DNA from: Aphrocallistes beatrix
Lineage: Eukaryota > Porifera > Hexactinellida > Sceptrulophora > Aphrocallistidae
Length of the DNA stretch: 64,000 nt
Direction: 5' to 3'
Assembly (NCBI GenBank): GCA_963281255.1
Contig: OY725494.1
Location: 3,175,934 to 3,239,933 of the forward strand
Numbering within the stretch: the stretch's first letter is position 1; each line of letters opens with the position of its first letter. Position numbers and translations under genes: made by a program. This document shows, piece after piece, positions 1 to 18,263 of the stretch. The notes under the pieces were generated by a model. It had not been told where the DNA came from, ran no database searches, and was given only the letters and a program-made list of their open reading frames with translations.

Positions 1-31
1 CATGGTAATAATCAAGTTATGATGGTAAGAG

Positions 32-250
32 GCGCATGCATTTGTCCGAATTGCGTTAACTGTCATTTGTCCGAATCGATTTTTGGAATATTGTCATTTG
101 TCCGAATCGATTTTTGGAATATTGTCACTTGTCCGAATCAATATTTGGGTTGACTATCACTTGTCCGAATGGAGCCGCTGCATTTTTCAGAATCTTGAAG
201 TAGTCATTAGCCAGAATTCCCTTTGCTGCGTTTGTCAGAATAGGATTTCT
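32..250. repeat. Degenerate TTTGTCCGAAT repeat array
   Basis: The 11-mer TTTGTCCGAAT, or a near match, recurs at irregular spacing. Two consecutive units of about 37 bp are almost identical (near 62-130), and later units decay. It looks like a degenerating minisatellite or the edge of a larger element cut by the window start. The ORF across it is low in information and is not called. Confidence 0.6.
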
Positions 251-299
251 AGTAAATGGCACTCAACCCCCTCGCCACGAAATTAAAATGCCAATTTTA

Positions 300-1209
300 C
301 ACTCAATTGGACAATATTTTGAACTTAAAAGGCTCCCTTTCACACTTTTCTGATATAGTATATATGATGAACTTTACTGTGTAGGAATCAAATTCTATTT
401 TGGTTAGCTACAGAAATATCACTTCTTATCACATCGACATTATTCTTCTTATTCTCAGGTTTCATTTGAATATAAGCTCAACTATATTTAGATTCTTATA
501 CTATTCTTAATTTATCTTGATTCTTTAGATATTTATAAGCTTCGTTTATTTGAAATTTAGCTTAGCTGCTCTTCTGTATATATTTTGCTTAGATGTATAT
601 TTCGAATCACTCTTCAAACGCTATAAATTTGCATTTCTTCCCAGAGAAAGAATTGCTGTTTTATTAACTTCCACTTGTATTGTGTGATCACATCAGTAGC
701 CATCACACAATTCACATTCCATATATATTAATTAATAACTAACACGTTCCGAAGTATGGTTTGGTTACTACATGTCGTTTCCGTTCAGCAGTCTTCTTTG
801 GGAAGCCAGCGAGCGCTGTTATATCCAAAATCAAAAGGTTAGCGTTATTATTGTCTCAGTTCAGAGTAATCCATTTGACAACTAAATGGCCTCTCTCGTT
901 GTAAGATGGTACATTATGCATCGGGTTTATAGGATGAGCGATTCAATAAATTTGAAAAAACTATACCTATTTCAGTCTTTTTTCAATTATAGTTATAATT
1001 ATAGTCAAGTCAAACAGTGCACACACTACTGTTTACCATTATACCTTTGAAAATTCAGAAATTCAAGATCATAGAACAAGTATTTTCACTTGAATTTTAG
1101 AATTTATTTCCATTACGCTAAATTAGAAAGTTTTCTGAGCTGATCGTAAACAATTATTTACTAAATTAATTGATCTTAGTTTTTGCTTCATTCTCAGTAG
1201 CCTTTTGAG
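300..1209. other. AT-rich region upstream of Cdc42
   Basis: No coding region is visible. A pyrimidine-rich stretch ending in CAG lies about 12 bases before the Cdc42 ATG and could be the 3' splice site of a 5' UTR intron. The promoter itself was not recognised. Confidence 0.4.
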
Positions 1210-1785
1210 ATGCAAACGATAAAGTGTGTGGTAGTCGGTGACGGAGCGGTAGGCAAGACCTGTCTACTCATCTCCTACACCACAAACAAGTTCCCGCAAG
1301 AGTACGTCCCTACCGTGTTTGACAACTACGCGGTAACGGTGATGATTGGTGGAGAGCCATACACACTCGGACTATTCGACACAGCTGGACAGGAAGACTA
1401 CGATCGACTGAGGCCTCTCTCCTACCCACAGACCGACATATTCTTGGTCTGTTTCTCTGTGGTGAGCCCGGCCTCGTTTGAGAATGTGAGAGAGAAGTGG
1501 GTGCCTGAGATAACGCACCACTGCCCCAAGACCCCGTTCCTACTGGTGGGCACTCAGATCGATCTGCGAGACGACTCGGCGCACATCGAAAAACTCGCCA
1601 AGATAAAGCAGAAGCCGTGCAATCTGGACAGTGGCGATCGACTGTGCAAGGAGCTGCGCGCAGTGAAATACGTTGAGTGCTCAGCTCTCACCCAGAAAGG
1701 ACTGAAGAACGTGTTCGATGAAGCGATCTTAGCCGCGTTGCAACCACCCGAGCCGGTGAAGAGGACCCGCTGCTCCCTGCTCTAG
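1210..1785 (+). CDS. CDC42: Rho-family small GTPase Cdc42
   Basis: A 191-residue Rho GTPase that cycles between GDP and GTP at membranes to control actin, polarity and filopodia. The P-loop GDGAVGKT is at residues 10-17, switch [10 protein letters not shown] at about 32-40, switch II DTAGQED at 57-63, the guanine-specificity motif TQID at 115-118, and the SAL motif near 158. The Rho insert helix is present between about 120 and 137. It ends in a CAAX box, CSLL, which by the usual rule predicts geranylgeranylation. It matches Cdc42 almost residue for residue except in the insert region and hypervariable tail, and Cdc42-typical residues separate it from Rac and Rho. The coding region is a single exon, although vertebrate CDC42 has several, so either intron loss or an ancient retrocopy is possible. 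Nothing is broken. Confidence 0.97.
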   Translation: MQTIKCVVVGDGAVGKTCLLISYTTNKFPQEYVPTVFDNYAVTVMIGGEPYTLGLFDTAGQEDYDRLRPLSYPQTDIFLVCFSVVSPASFENVREKWVPEITHHCPKTPFLLVGTQIDLRDDSAHIEKLAKIKQKPCNLDSGDRLCKELRAVKYVECSALTQKGLKNVFDEAILAALQPPEPVKRTRCSLL

Positions 1786-2350
1786 ACCTCTGGCCCCGCC
1801 ACACCACACCACGCGACAACCAGCCCTGTGCGCGTGTCAATTCAGATATTTACTGGTACTCTTTAATGTTTGCTTAGGGACAGAATTTGTGTGGTGGTAT
1901 TTGATAATTAGTTAGCTTCTGTAACTTGTATTATAAAATTCTACGTACTTTTGGTTTATGCATTTGTTTCTATTCACATAAATGTTTGGAAGTTTTCCAA
2001 TTGCGCTGGTTTAAGATGAGTAAAAGTTTCCATTAAAAAGTATCAAAAATAAGTTGACGTAGACAAAGTTGGCATCGCTTGGCTTATCGTGACTCCCGAG
2101 TGGAACAAACATGTAGAATTCAAAAAACATAACCATTAAAAATAAAAATGACCCCTGCTTCTTCTTAGTTATTGACCGGAAATTGGTCCGGAATCTTCGT
2201 CTCCCTGAATCATCGAGGATTCGAGGAGCTGATAGATGTGCAGTATCTCACTAAGATGTCGGCTTATCCTATAGCCAACATACCGTATATACTCGAATGG
2301 TCGCCCCCCCCCCTCGAATAATCGACCCCCCAAACAGGGTGCTATTTTTT
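1786..2350. other. Cdc42 3' region and intergenic DNA
   Basis: No second gene is visible. Near 2281-2335 there is a sequence starting CCGTATATACTCGAATGGTC with a C-tract and a second CTCGAATAATCGACCCCC block. It resembles one terminus of a mariner-type MITE, but no partner terminus was found nearby. Confidence 0.35.
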
Positions 2351-2358
2351 TGTTAGAA

Positions 2359-2918
2359 CAGGGTTGTTTTGATTTAAATCATTTGATTTAAATCATTGAT
2401 TTAAATCATGATTTAAATCACTTAAAAAAATCAAAATCCTGTTATTTGATTTTTTTGGAATATATTTCCTTTTAGAAATTTCTTCAATGTTTCTTATTAG
2501 ATAAAAGTGTGATGGCTTTTGTACATTAAAAAGTTAGGAATAGATTAGGTATAGCTAAAGCAGGAAAATTAGTATTTATATACAAGCTGCTGAATACTCA
2601 TAAATAATTTCTTCTAGTTCTACGTACATTAATACATACTCTAATTTTTTCGCTTTCTTCATTAATATTTATTCTAATTTTTCGTTTTCTTTCATTAAAA
2701 CATTCTATTATACGTAGATAATGTTAAATTTATTCTAGAATTCTACTTGATTATGAGTAGATAAAAATAAACAGAAGACTAAATGAATTCATAGATAAAA
2801 ATATATACAAATCTAATTTAAATCAAAAAATCTGATTTAAATCAAATAAATCTGATTTAAATCAAATAAATCATGATTTTTGATTTTTTTAAAAGAATCA
2901 TGATTTTTTCCAACCCTG
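2359..2918. mobile_element. hAT-type MITE with GATTTAAATCA subterminal repeats
   Basis: A 560 bp non-autonomous DNA transposon. It begins CAGGGTTG and ends CAACCCTG, and is flanked by a perfect 8 bp target-site duplication TGTTAGAA (2351-2358 and 2919-2926). Both subterminal regions carry several copies of the palindrome GATTTAAATCA, a common kind of transposase-binding array in hAT elements. The interior has no coding capacity. The TSD length and termini define the superfamily. Two other hAT-type elements lie in this window at 33732 and 38650. Confidence 0.88.
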
Positions 2919-2926
2919 TGTTAGAA

Positions 2927-3486
2927 TAAAGATTAACAGTAAATTCTTCCCTTCTACCATTTCTTGAATCATTCACTGAAACTCTCTTATATCTGAAATG
3001 TTAATTTTTCTTCAAATGGTAAAAGGGACTAACAATAATAACCGCCCCGGTACTATTCGAGGATATAAGGTCTCTATCGATTTCCTTCCAGCCGGCGATA
3101 AATGTGTTGAAGCAATGCAACTGATAGGTCCAATGCTTGCAATTAAACAGCCGGCGCAAATCTTCACTAGGGCGCACCATAGAGAAATCAAAAGTAGCAG
3201 ATCTCGAATTTAGAAAACTCAACCTGATATTTACGAGATATTTAGTTCAGGGGAGCTCTATTTTTTTATATACAGTCGACTCCGCTTAATAGGGCCACTG
3301 TTTAATCGGGCCACTTTTGGCAGGACCGGAATAGCTCTCACAGTGAATTCGTTGCGAACTGTGAAATTAATTAATTGAGGATGAGTGGAACTGTGAAACT
3401 GATTCTCTATATGCGTGCTCGACGACTATACTTCACTGCCTTAGGTTGATTTTATAGTCTTAATAAATAATAAACATTCGTACACA
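2927..3486. other. Intergenic DNA with pogo/Tigger-like terminus
   Basis: Two overlapping opposite ORFs of about 70 codons (2998-3222) resemble no known family and are not called. At 3275-3320 a sequence starting CAGTCGACTCCGCTTAATAG resembles a pogo/Tigger terminal inverted repeat. Related sequence ends the elements near 48775 and 54715. Confidence 0.45.
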
Positions 3487-4953
3487 TCACTTCTTCCTCT
3501 TGACTTCAGTTCCCTCTTGCTCTTGTTCCTTGGCTGCCTCCTCCACCAGTCTCCTCTTCTCCCGATTCACTCGCTGCTTCTCCCCGAACTTAGCCTCTGA
3601 CAGCCGTATCTCCACCTCCCTCCTGGCTACTGACACCTCGTGTAGCCGCTTAAGCACTGTCCCCTCGTCCACCTCCAACTCCTGCATCCTCTCCCCCGCT
3701 CTCTCCTCTATGGCCAGCACCCGCTGCACGTCGTTCTCTCCCACCAGCGTCACAGCCCGCCCGCAGACCCCCGCCCTGGCTGTCCTCCCCACACGGTGCA
3801 CGTAGTCCTTGGGGAAGGAGGGCACGCTGTAGTTGATCACGACCCCCACGCGTGGGAGGTCCAGCCCCCTGCTGCCCACGTCGGTGGAGACGAGTATCTT
3901 GATGAGGGAGGACTTGAACTTGGCGAGAGAGGCGATGCGCTCGCTCTGACTCATGAACGAGTGCAGACTGACACAGGGGTAGCCCAGCTTCCTGAGCAGC
4001 TGTGTCAGCACCTGGCAGCTCCTGCAGGTGCTAGTGAATACCAGCAGTGTCTTCTTCTCCTCCTCGTGGAAGCGGCCCACCAGGTGGACCAGGTAGGTGT
4101 CACGCACCTTAGAGGGGATGAAGAGGTACCTCTGGTCCAGGGTAGGCACAGTCGCGGTTTTTGACGCCTCGTCCCAGAAGAAGCAATTCTTGTTGGTGAT
4201 GGCGCGGAGCTGCTCCAGAGTGTCGGTGAGCGTAGCTGAGAAGACGAGTGTCTGTCTTCGAGCGGGCAGAGCGGAGAATATCGTCTCTAAGTCAGGCTGA
4301 AACGAGGCCGCCAGCAAACGGTCCGCTTCGTCCATCACGAGGTACCGCACCCTCCGCAGACTGAGTGTGTCCGTGCTCTTGACATGATCCGCTATCCTCC
4401 CCGGGGTTCCAATCACTAAATGCGGTTTGTTGGCCAGAGCCAGGCCCTGCGCTATCATGTCCATCCCGCCTACCACTACCGCGACTCGCACGGGGATGTG
4501 TGCGCCGAACGCCTTGAACTGGTCCGCTATCTGGATGGCCAGCTCTCTGCTGGGGGTGAGCACCAGCGCGAATACCCCGAATGGATCTACGGCCAGTGTC
4601 TGCAGGATAGGCAGCGCGAACGCTGCTGTTTTCCCGCTCCCCGTTCTCGCGCAGCCGATGCAGTCCCTCCCCCGAAGGATGGGCGGGATGCAGCTGGCCT
4701 GTACGGGGGTGGGACGCCGTATCCCGAGAGAGGAGCAAGCCCCCACCACCCAGTCGTCCAGTGCGAGCTCGTGGAATGAGCTAGGCTGCTGTGTCAGCTT
4801 GGGGGAGCTAGGATGCTGTGTCAGCTTGGGGGAGTTAGGATGCTGTGTCAGCTTGGGGGAGTGAGGCGCTGATTCACAGCTAGAATCGCTCTCTTTGCTA
4901 GCTTCATCTTCATCACTGCTCTCTACCCTCGTAGTTCTATCTGCTGTAGCCAT
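3487..4953 (-). CDS. DDX49: DEAD-box RNA helicase DDX49 (Dbp8)
   Basis: A 488-residue ATP-dependent RNA helicase, by homology a nucleolar protein of small-subunit ribosome assembly. The Q motif spans about 60-86, motif I ARTGSGKT is at 102-109, motif Ia PSRELAI near 134, GG near 162, Ib TPGR near 183, motif II DEAD at 208-211, motif III SAT at 239-241, a STDVGSRGLDLP block at about 356-367, and motif VI HRVGRTARAG at 386-395. The C-terminal third is lysine- and glutamate-rich, as in DDX49. Residues 1-30 are acidic and serine-rich. Residues about 31-58 are three copies of a 9-residue SPKLTQ(H/Q)P unit encoded by a 27 bp tandem repeat at about 4783-4863, which is not part of the helicase fold. 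Single exon, divergent from SPG7 with a 265 bp gap. The DDX49 assignment rests on overall resemblance; another nucleolar DEAD-box helicase is the alternative. Confidence 0.92.
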   Translation of the reverse strand: MATADRTTRVESSDEDEASKESDSSCESAPHSPKLTQHPNSPKLTQHPSSPKLTQQPSSFHELALDDWVVGACSSLGIRRPTPVQASCIPPILRGRDCIGCARTGSGKTAAFALPILQTLAVDPFGVFALVLTPSRELAIQIADQFKAFGAHIPVRVAVVVGGMDMIAQGLALANKPHLVIGTPGRIADHVKSTDTLSLRRVRYLVMDEADRLLAASFQPDLETIFSALPARRQTLVFSATLTDTLEQLRAITNKNCFFWDEASKTATVPTLDQRYLFIPSKVRDTYLVHLVGRFHEEEKKTLLVFTSTCRSCQVLTQLLRKLGYPCVSLHSFMSQSERIASLAKFKSSLIKILVSTDVGSRGLDLPRVGVVINYSVPSFPKDYVHRVGRTARAGVCGRAVTLVGENDVQRVLAIEERAGERMQELEVDEGTVLKRLHEVSVARREVEIRLSEAKFGEKQRVNREKRRLVEEAAKEQEQEGTEVKRKK

Positions 4954-5218
4954 CTTACTAATTCAGCTGCAGGAAGAGGGAAGCTATTCTTTGAAATTCA
5001 CAAATACTATTAGTAATACGGCCGGCCGGACACCAAATACTTATATTAAAATTGTGTTCCCATTGGATCACTAAATAATAGTGTGTGTAAAATTTTTGAA
5101 TTTTCAATTAGTATTTTCAATAGTGAGTGGTTTTTAGTATAAATAAATAAAAGGTCACTGGCCTTAATTGTCTGTTCAATTTAATCTAACACTCCACTGA
5201 GTTAGTTAAAGGAGAGGA
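4954..5218. promoter_or_regulatory. Divergent DDX49/SPG7 promoter region
   Basis: Only 265 bp separate the DDX49 start codon (-) from the SPG7 start codon (+), so both promoters must lie in or overlap this stretch unless an unseen 5' UTR intron exists. No conserved element was recognised beyond AT-rich DNA and a GGCCGGCCGG block near 5021. Confidence 0.45.
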
Positions 5219-12322
<7,104 letters not shown>

Positions 12323-12976
12323 AACCTATTAAATTCGATTCATTGTCACTTATCTTATACAATTTCTCAAATTCGCTATTTTGAAAAAAATCGATAGTGT
12401 ACGACGTAGCTCTAGAAGACCAACTAGAGAGATTCAAATTTCATTAATTTTAGTTAACTAATTGAATTATTCAAAATCGGATATTAGATACTACATACAT
12501 TTAACGATTTCCAGTGTTCATCCCAGAAAAAGAACTAACGAATACTTCGGGCGAGGAAGATGTAGTTTAAACTAAAAGTTAAGTGTCAAATATGATTATA
12601 CATCCGTATGAATATAAAAACAGAGGTGGAACACTTCACCAAAAATATTAGGTGCAATCTACACCATAAAGGGATCTTACATGCGAATTTAATGGAAATC
12701 AAACTGTTAATGTCACAAGCTCGCTCGGAATAACAGACAGACGTAGTACACTGTCCATGCCATATCTCCCTCTGCACTGAATATAGAACAAAAAGGGAAT
12801 AAAACAAAATGTACAAAGATTAACTTAAATTAAATTACTGTAGGAATGAAGCATATACATCTACATTCCTAATGGTAATACATTGACTTGGATATGTTTA
12901 TGACTTTGATTTTCTAACTGAAGAACTCAACATTCAAGTTTTGGTTGTCAGTTCAGACATTATTCTGCATTTCAAC
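12323..12976. other. Intergenic DNA between SPG7 and adhesion GPCR
   Basis: The two genes converge here. No gene is visible. At about 12640-12780 lies a copy of the dispersed repeat ending GACGTAGTACACTGTCCATGCC, also seen near 15830, 21140, 30300, 51410 and 56950. Confidence 0.45.
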
Positions 12977-15658
12977 TTAAATTTCACGTGGACTGCTGCT
13001 GCAGTTCATTCTTTCCGGTGCCGATGTCGTCGCTTGATCATTATCTGGACTTCCTTTTCCATCTTTTTTCACTCTATTAGAGCTAGAAGCGGGCCCATCT
13101 CTGCCTGTCCTATGACAGTTGGCTCTGCTCGGGAGGGTACACATGGGTAAGAGTGTCTCAGGCATCTTCATCTGCTTCAGTGGCTGATTGTCTTTTGGTT
13201 TCCTTTTGCACATGACCTCTTGTACCTGTGTATTACGCAGCACGACTATGAAGAAAAACACGAGGCCAGCCGGGGCGGTGATAATTATAGCTGCCCACTC
13301 AATCCATGGATTAGGGTGCAGTGCGTTAACTAGGATGATGATCCAAGGAACAGAGAGGATAGGCAAGAGAGCTAGAATGGTTAGAGCCATATTTTTAGCC
13401 ATTAGTAAATGTTGGGGTTTCTCTTTCCTCTGATTCCGCATGGTTAAGAATATCTTGATTGCAGCAAAAACACCGCCGATAGTGCTTGCTATTATAAGAA
13501 AGATGAAAGGTCCAAGGAATCCCCAGATTAGTCCGTCAGTATACGAAGGGAAGCAATACATCCCATTCGGAGCATAAGTATTTCCAAGCACTCCGACCAC
13601 CGCGGTGGGAATGACAAATGGTAATGGCAATCCCCAGCCAATAATCATCATGAGCCACCAGATACGCCTCCTGTTTAGAATCCCGAAGAAGAGGATGTAG
13701 ACCATGAACAGAGAAATGGCGAAACTCCACGAAAATACGCTTAACCAAGTGTAATGCAACATAAATGCTACCACTGCGCAACCAGGTTTCCATTCGCTCT
13801 TATCAAAGCCGATAATGAAAATACTCATCCCTAATATGAGAGCAATGGCGTAATTGAAATATAGGATATTAGCTTCAACTTTGAAGAATCTCTTTCCCGA
13901 GATAAAGAAAATTATGATTGAAGCGGTCAAGAAAATGAGAGATGTCATTAAGATACAGAATGCCACAATTTCTTTTGGAGTGTGAGCTTTGGGCTCATGC
14001 ATACCAGTCTGACGTACTAAAACGCCGAAGCTTCCAGATCGAGAAGTTCGGCAAGAAGTGGCATTGCTATTAGAACTCGTACTATTAATAATCCCTTCAC
14101 TCTGAGTAAACTCTCCACTATTCTCTTCCAAGAAAACGCACACGTTTTCAGCATTATTGGGAATAGGCGAGGTAGCCAATACGAATTGAATGGACATGTT
14201 GAAGGAAGGGAGTAAGGTTCCGTTTGCCTCTACAACGAGGTTCAATAGATCACTATTCAACAGCGGAGTTGCATCCACCACCTGTACTCCATTGACTGGT
14301 ACCTGTGCTCTCAGTGTGCTTGTGCGTATAGCTGCTCCAATGGCAATTCTTCCTGCAGCAAAAAAAGTTCACAAATATTAAGATATGTCGAGTCAAAGTA
14401 TATTCTTTAAGATGAGCAATTTACCATTGGTAGCGAAATTTCCTGCAGGGCGAATAGTCACTGTTACATTCGGGAGTTCAAGTGTGAAGTTCTTGACATT
14501 AGGTGCAAATGCGGCAGTTGCAATAGATATTCCCCGGATTTGAGCAAGAGTGGGCGGTGCACCAATTTGTGCGTGCTTGACAAGATTCAAAGTTAGCATG
14601 TCGATGCTTCGTGACACATTTACAATTAATTCCGAGACTTGAAGTTTTGCTTGCATTTGTTCCGAGACAGGGCGTGAAGTGGGAATTACCGCTGGAGAAA
14701 ATATTATATTCCAAGTAAATATACTAAAAGCCACACTATACTTTAATTAATTATAACCCACGCTTGCCACAGGAATGTGTTGCGTCATTTCCGATTTAAG
14801 CCATTTTCAATGGGGAAGCCATACAAGTTTGGGGTTACTACTATAAATAGAAAAATCCCAAGTGCTTTCAAGGGTAATGGGACTAATGCAGTGATCATCG
14901 GTACCGGCGGATTTAATAGTAAAAGCCCGGGATCGCTCAGAAATTAAAATATGGGTTCCTAAAAAACGCCCAAGATCCTCAGTTCCTCACTGATGATCGC
15001 TGTATAGGTAATTCCTTGAATCATTATGATTGTCGTTTAGTGTTGCAGAGAACTAACCTAACGCAGGTAGATTTTCCACAGATTCTAATAAACCGAGTAA
15101 TGCACCGACTGTCTCTTTCGAGATATTTTTCCTAGACAGACTTGTAACCACAGCAAAGGTGGCAGTTGCTACGTGCTGTGCTGGTTCTGCATAGTTTCGC
15201 ACCTCTCCAGCATTAATCAGAGATCCTAGCACCTATTTGATGTACACATAACACAGGTTAAACAAACTCGTGTATTTTAGATCTTTAATAAATCGAAATG
15301 TTGTTACTTACACTTAATAGCCGCATAGCTTGTTCTAATTTTAGCTCTGTATCAGCTGTGATGTTATCAATTTCTTTTAAATTCTCTGTAAAACTACGCA
15401 CAATGATCTCTGCCCTGGTTTCAGAATTCCCAAACGAATTCGTACCAAGACATGAGAAGACGTAAGTCCCAGGAGTTGAAGATGAGAAATTGAGAATCAT
15501 TTGCCCAGTTAAATTCGTCGTTTCGGTGAAAGCTAATTCTGTTCCATTCAACGCAGCAATTTCCAAACGCACACCAGTGTCTGTAGCAGTGCATATGGCC
15601 TCAATGGGGACATTGATCGTCGCTATGTATGTTGACAGCTGGAAGTTAACATCAGGAA
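12977..15658 (-). CDS. Ig-domain adhesion G protein-coupled receptor
   Basis: Four exons join in frame with GT-AG sites: 15658-15312, 15232-15058, 14691-14425 and 14352-12977, about 721 residues, with the extreme 5' end outside this span. The order is a C2-like Ig domain (exon at 15312-15658, closing YVFSCLGTNSFG), a helical GAIN-like region, a GPS-like segment, then seven membrane helices of class B2 type beginning EIVAFCILMTSLIFL. Family hallmarks include the KPGCAV cysteine after helix 2, the long third helix, and WGF and P-rich sixth and seventh helices. A 100-residue basic, polar cytoplasmic tail follows. The GPS is degenerate: the usual C-x-C-x-H-L-S/T-x-F block is represented by SCRTSRSGSFGVLV, with no HL-S/T scissile site and no tryptophan or second cysteine, so self-cleavage is unlikely. 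Which adhesion GPCR family it belongs to is not clear. Ligand unknown. Confidence 0.85.
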
Positions 15659-15869
15659 CTAAGAACATAATAAACATATACAGTACGTACATACTTAATG
15701 AATCAATTATTAATCGAAGTTTGGTCCAGACCAACCTACAAAAATTTTGGCCAATTTACAATTTGTTCTATGAAATACGTACATAGCAAATTTGTTATAA
15801 TTAGATATAGATTTTGTAGGTCGCGCGGACATACGGACGTACCACATCGTCCTTGCCATAGGGGCATCT

Positions 15870-16248
15870 TATATACACTATTGAAAGTACTGATTTGAAG
15901 TCAAAGGAAGAAACACTCCACCAACCTTTACCTCCGCACATCTTTGAGAAAAAAGATAATATTGAACGAGTTCCCAAAATGGGTTTGATGAAGGCGTTTC
16001 TGGAATCCTGTGGACTAGTTTGTCCGGTTAGCCGGGCATATACATTTTGATATTACGTATTTTCTAATTATTATCAGAGATGAATCATATTTATTCATCG
16101 AATTGACACAGCAACAACAACCTATGTATAAAATTACGCTGTTATTCAAAGAAAAGTTTAATTTGTACTAAAAAGTCAACTCGCCTCCTTTCACAATAAA
16201 ATCAGAAACGCCAAAACAAATAATAAAAGCCACCAAGTATGCCCTCAT
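15870..16248 (-). other. Possible 5' exons of the adhesion GPCR
   Basis: On the minus strand an ATG at 16248 opens MRAYLVAFIICFGVSDFI, a good signal-peptide candidate. Further on, a 10-base segment (ATGTGCGGAG, near 15930) sits between a pyrimidine-rich AG and GTAAAG. Joining signal exon, microexon and the Ig exon at 15658 keeps the frame. The donor after the signal exon (GTGAAA) is weak, so this is a proposal only. Confidence 0.35.
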
Positions 16249-16498
16249 TTTACAAACTTGATTACTTAGTTTTCATTTATCTTATATATACGAGCACGGC
16301 TAGAGCCAGGCTAGTAAGAGCATTTCGGGTTCAGTAATTAATATCACTTGTTAAACAGCTGTTAATTTGAACCCTGAGCACAAGTTCTATATATGCACGT
16401 GAAGTCAGGTATATTTGTTCTCTAGACATGTGAAAGTAGATATGTTGAAATATGCGAAAATTATGGAGAGGAAGGTGGAGTGGGCTCTTTTTAATATA

Positions 16499-16843
16499 CA
16501 GTCGAAACCGTTTTTTTCTTACACCGGGTTATCCTTACTAATCGGTGGTTTATTCTTACTATTTATAGTGTAAGAAATTCCAGGTTTACTAGTACATTCC
16601 ATCGGGTTTTTATAACTCGCGGTTTATATTATAATCGGTTTATTGTTAGTCAAGTTTATCCTTACTTCGGTTTATTCTCACAATCGGTTTATCCTTACAG
16701 CGGTTTATTCTTACAATCAGTTTATTATTACTATCAGTTTATTCTTACTTCGGTTTATTCTTACAGCGGTTTATCCTTACTATCGGTTTATTCTTACTAT
16801 ATTGATCTGAAAAGAAATAGTAAGAAAAAACCGGTTTCGACTG
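16499..16843. mobile_element. TA-flanked MITE with internal GGTTTATTCTTAC minisatellite
   Basis: A 345 bp element beginning CAGTCGAAACCG and ending CGGTTTCGACTG, each end next to TA, as for Tc1/mariner or pogo insertions. The interior is about a dozen degenerate copies of a 13-18 bp GGTTTATTCTTAC unit, so the element has grown by internal tandem duplication. No ORF. Confidence 0.85.
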
Positions 16844-18205
16844 TACTTAACCCGCGGTTGGCTAGGAATGTTGAAAGTGAAAATGAAAGTACATTGAAAG
16901 TGAACTGAAAGTGAAAATGAAAGTGGGGTTTTCTCTATTTATACTTTTGGGACCTAGCCAGGCGAGGGTTTTAATTAATTAATAATTAAATAGCACATTT
17001 GTTTCTGATATGCTGACCTTTTTCTCATTATTTTGCGTTGAAATTTTAGGTAAAATATCAGTTGGTAGTCTTCTGATAAATAGTCCACCTCTTCTATCCT
17101 CCTGGGAAATTTTGAAATTTAACCAGTAATTATATTTTTTGGAGGAACTAATATTTTGAAAATAAATTTTAAATTAGCGCACTCCTTTATTGTAGGCGTT
17201 CCAAAATTTCAGGTTCGCTTAATGCTCTGCATAATCTACTTGGAAGAAAGTTGATGATAAGTAAAATTTACATTTTTGTAAAAGACAGCATTTCCAAGTT
17301 GTTAAATAGTTTAAAATTTTTAGAAATACGCCATTCTGCGAAATATAAACCATTCACCAAATTGGTATTAAGAAGCATTTAATATTGTATAACTCTTTAA
17401 AGAGTGAGTATGATATTGAAGTCATTTGAAACCCTTCTAACCCGTCAAACGAGTTTCCGACAATTTAACCTAGTGCGAGCTGTAAAATATTTCAGTGAGC
17501 GACATTTCCTGAAAATTTGAAGCACTTGAAGAATATTTTTTGCAGGAGAGAGGATAGGGACGACCGGCAATCACGATCTTTTAGAAGTTTTCCTGCGAGA
17601 CTAGTATAGTCCGCATGGATATCAATTTTTTTCGTTAGTTGTTATAGATCTTATCATCAAATCCAGGTTGCAATACGTTTTTATTCAAATACTTTTTGCT
17701 CCCAAATTACTTTAAATACAGCTGACTTTTCTATTAATTTAAACAAAAGTGTTGAATTGGAGCATTTTCAGCTTTCAAGATAGCAAAGTGCTCCACACAA
17801 GCTAAACCTTAAATTAATTAGTCTTGATCTACTGCTAGTCACTATTCATCACGAAGCCCACGCTGCGAGGCTCATACCAACTATTTTGTTATTCGTTCTG
17901 AGCAGGATTCAGACAGAGATTATCCGGGAATGTTTAAGATCTGAAAAGGAGAAATACGTATATAGTTGAATGATATTTTACGATAGAAATATCTCAACAT
18001 ATAATTGTTATCCTTCCTTAGCCTTGGAATGTGCTAACTCATTTCCGGTTAAGCTATTTTTTTTTTTAGCGAAGCTATGGGAATGTGGATCCAAAATATA
18101 AATAGAAAAAACAACAGGGCAAATACGGGATATTATGCGGTATTTTACCATGCGGATTTCAATATTAATATTTCTATATGTACGTATTAACAAATTTACT
18201 CTTTG

Positions 18206-18263
18206 TCGAATATACTCAAGTATTCGTACACCTCAATATTTTCCATTCGAATTGTTATATTTC
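18206..18263. mobile_element. Half copy of Tc1-like MITE
   Basis: AGTATTCGTACACC, then CAATATTTTCCATTC and GTTATATTTCTAATCT, match the inverted order of the element at 29162-29260. The copy stops at the edge of the foldback at 18264. Confidence 0.5.

Noticed and set aside
2998..3222. Overlapping opposite ORFs of 71 and 73 codons
   Set aside because: No recognisable family, no splice or promoter signs; near a transposon end.
3796..4864. Several ORFs antisense or out of frame to DDX49 (up to 148 codons)
   Set aside because: Shadows of a GC-richer coding exon; no domain, and the opposite strand encodes an intact helicase.
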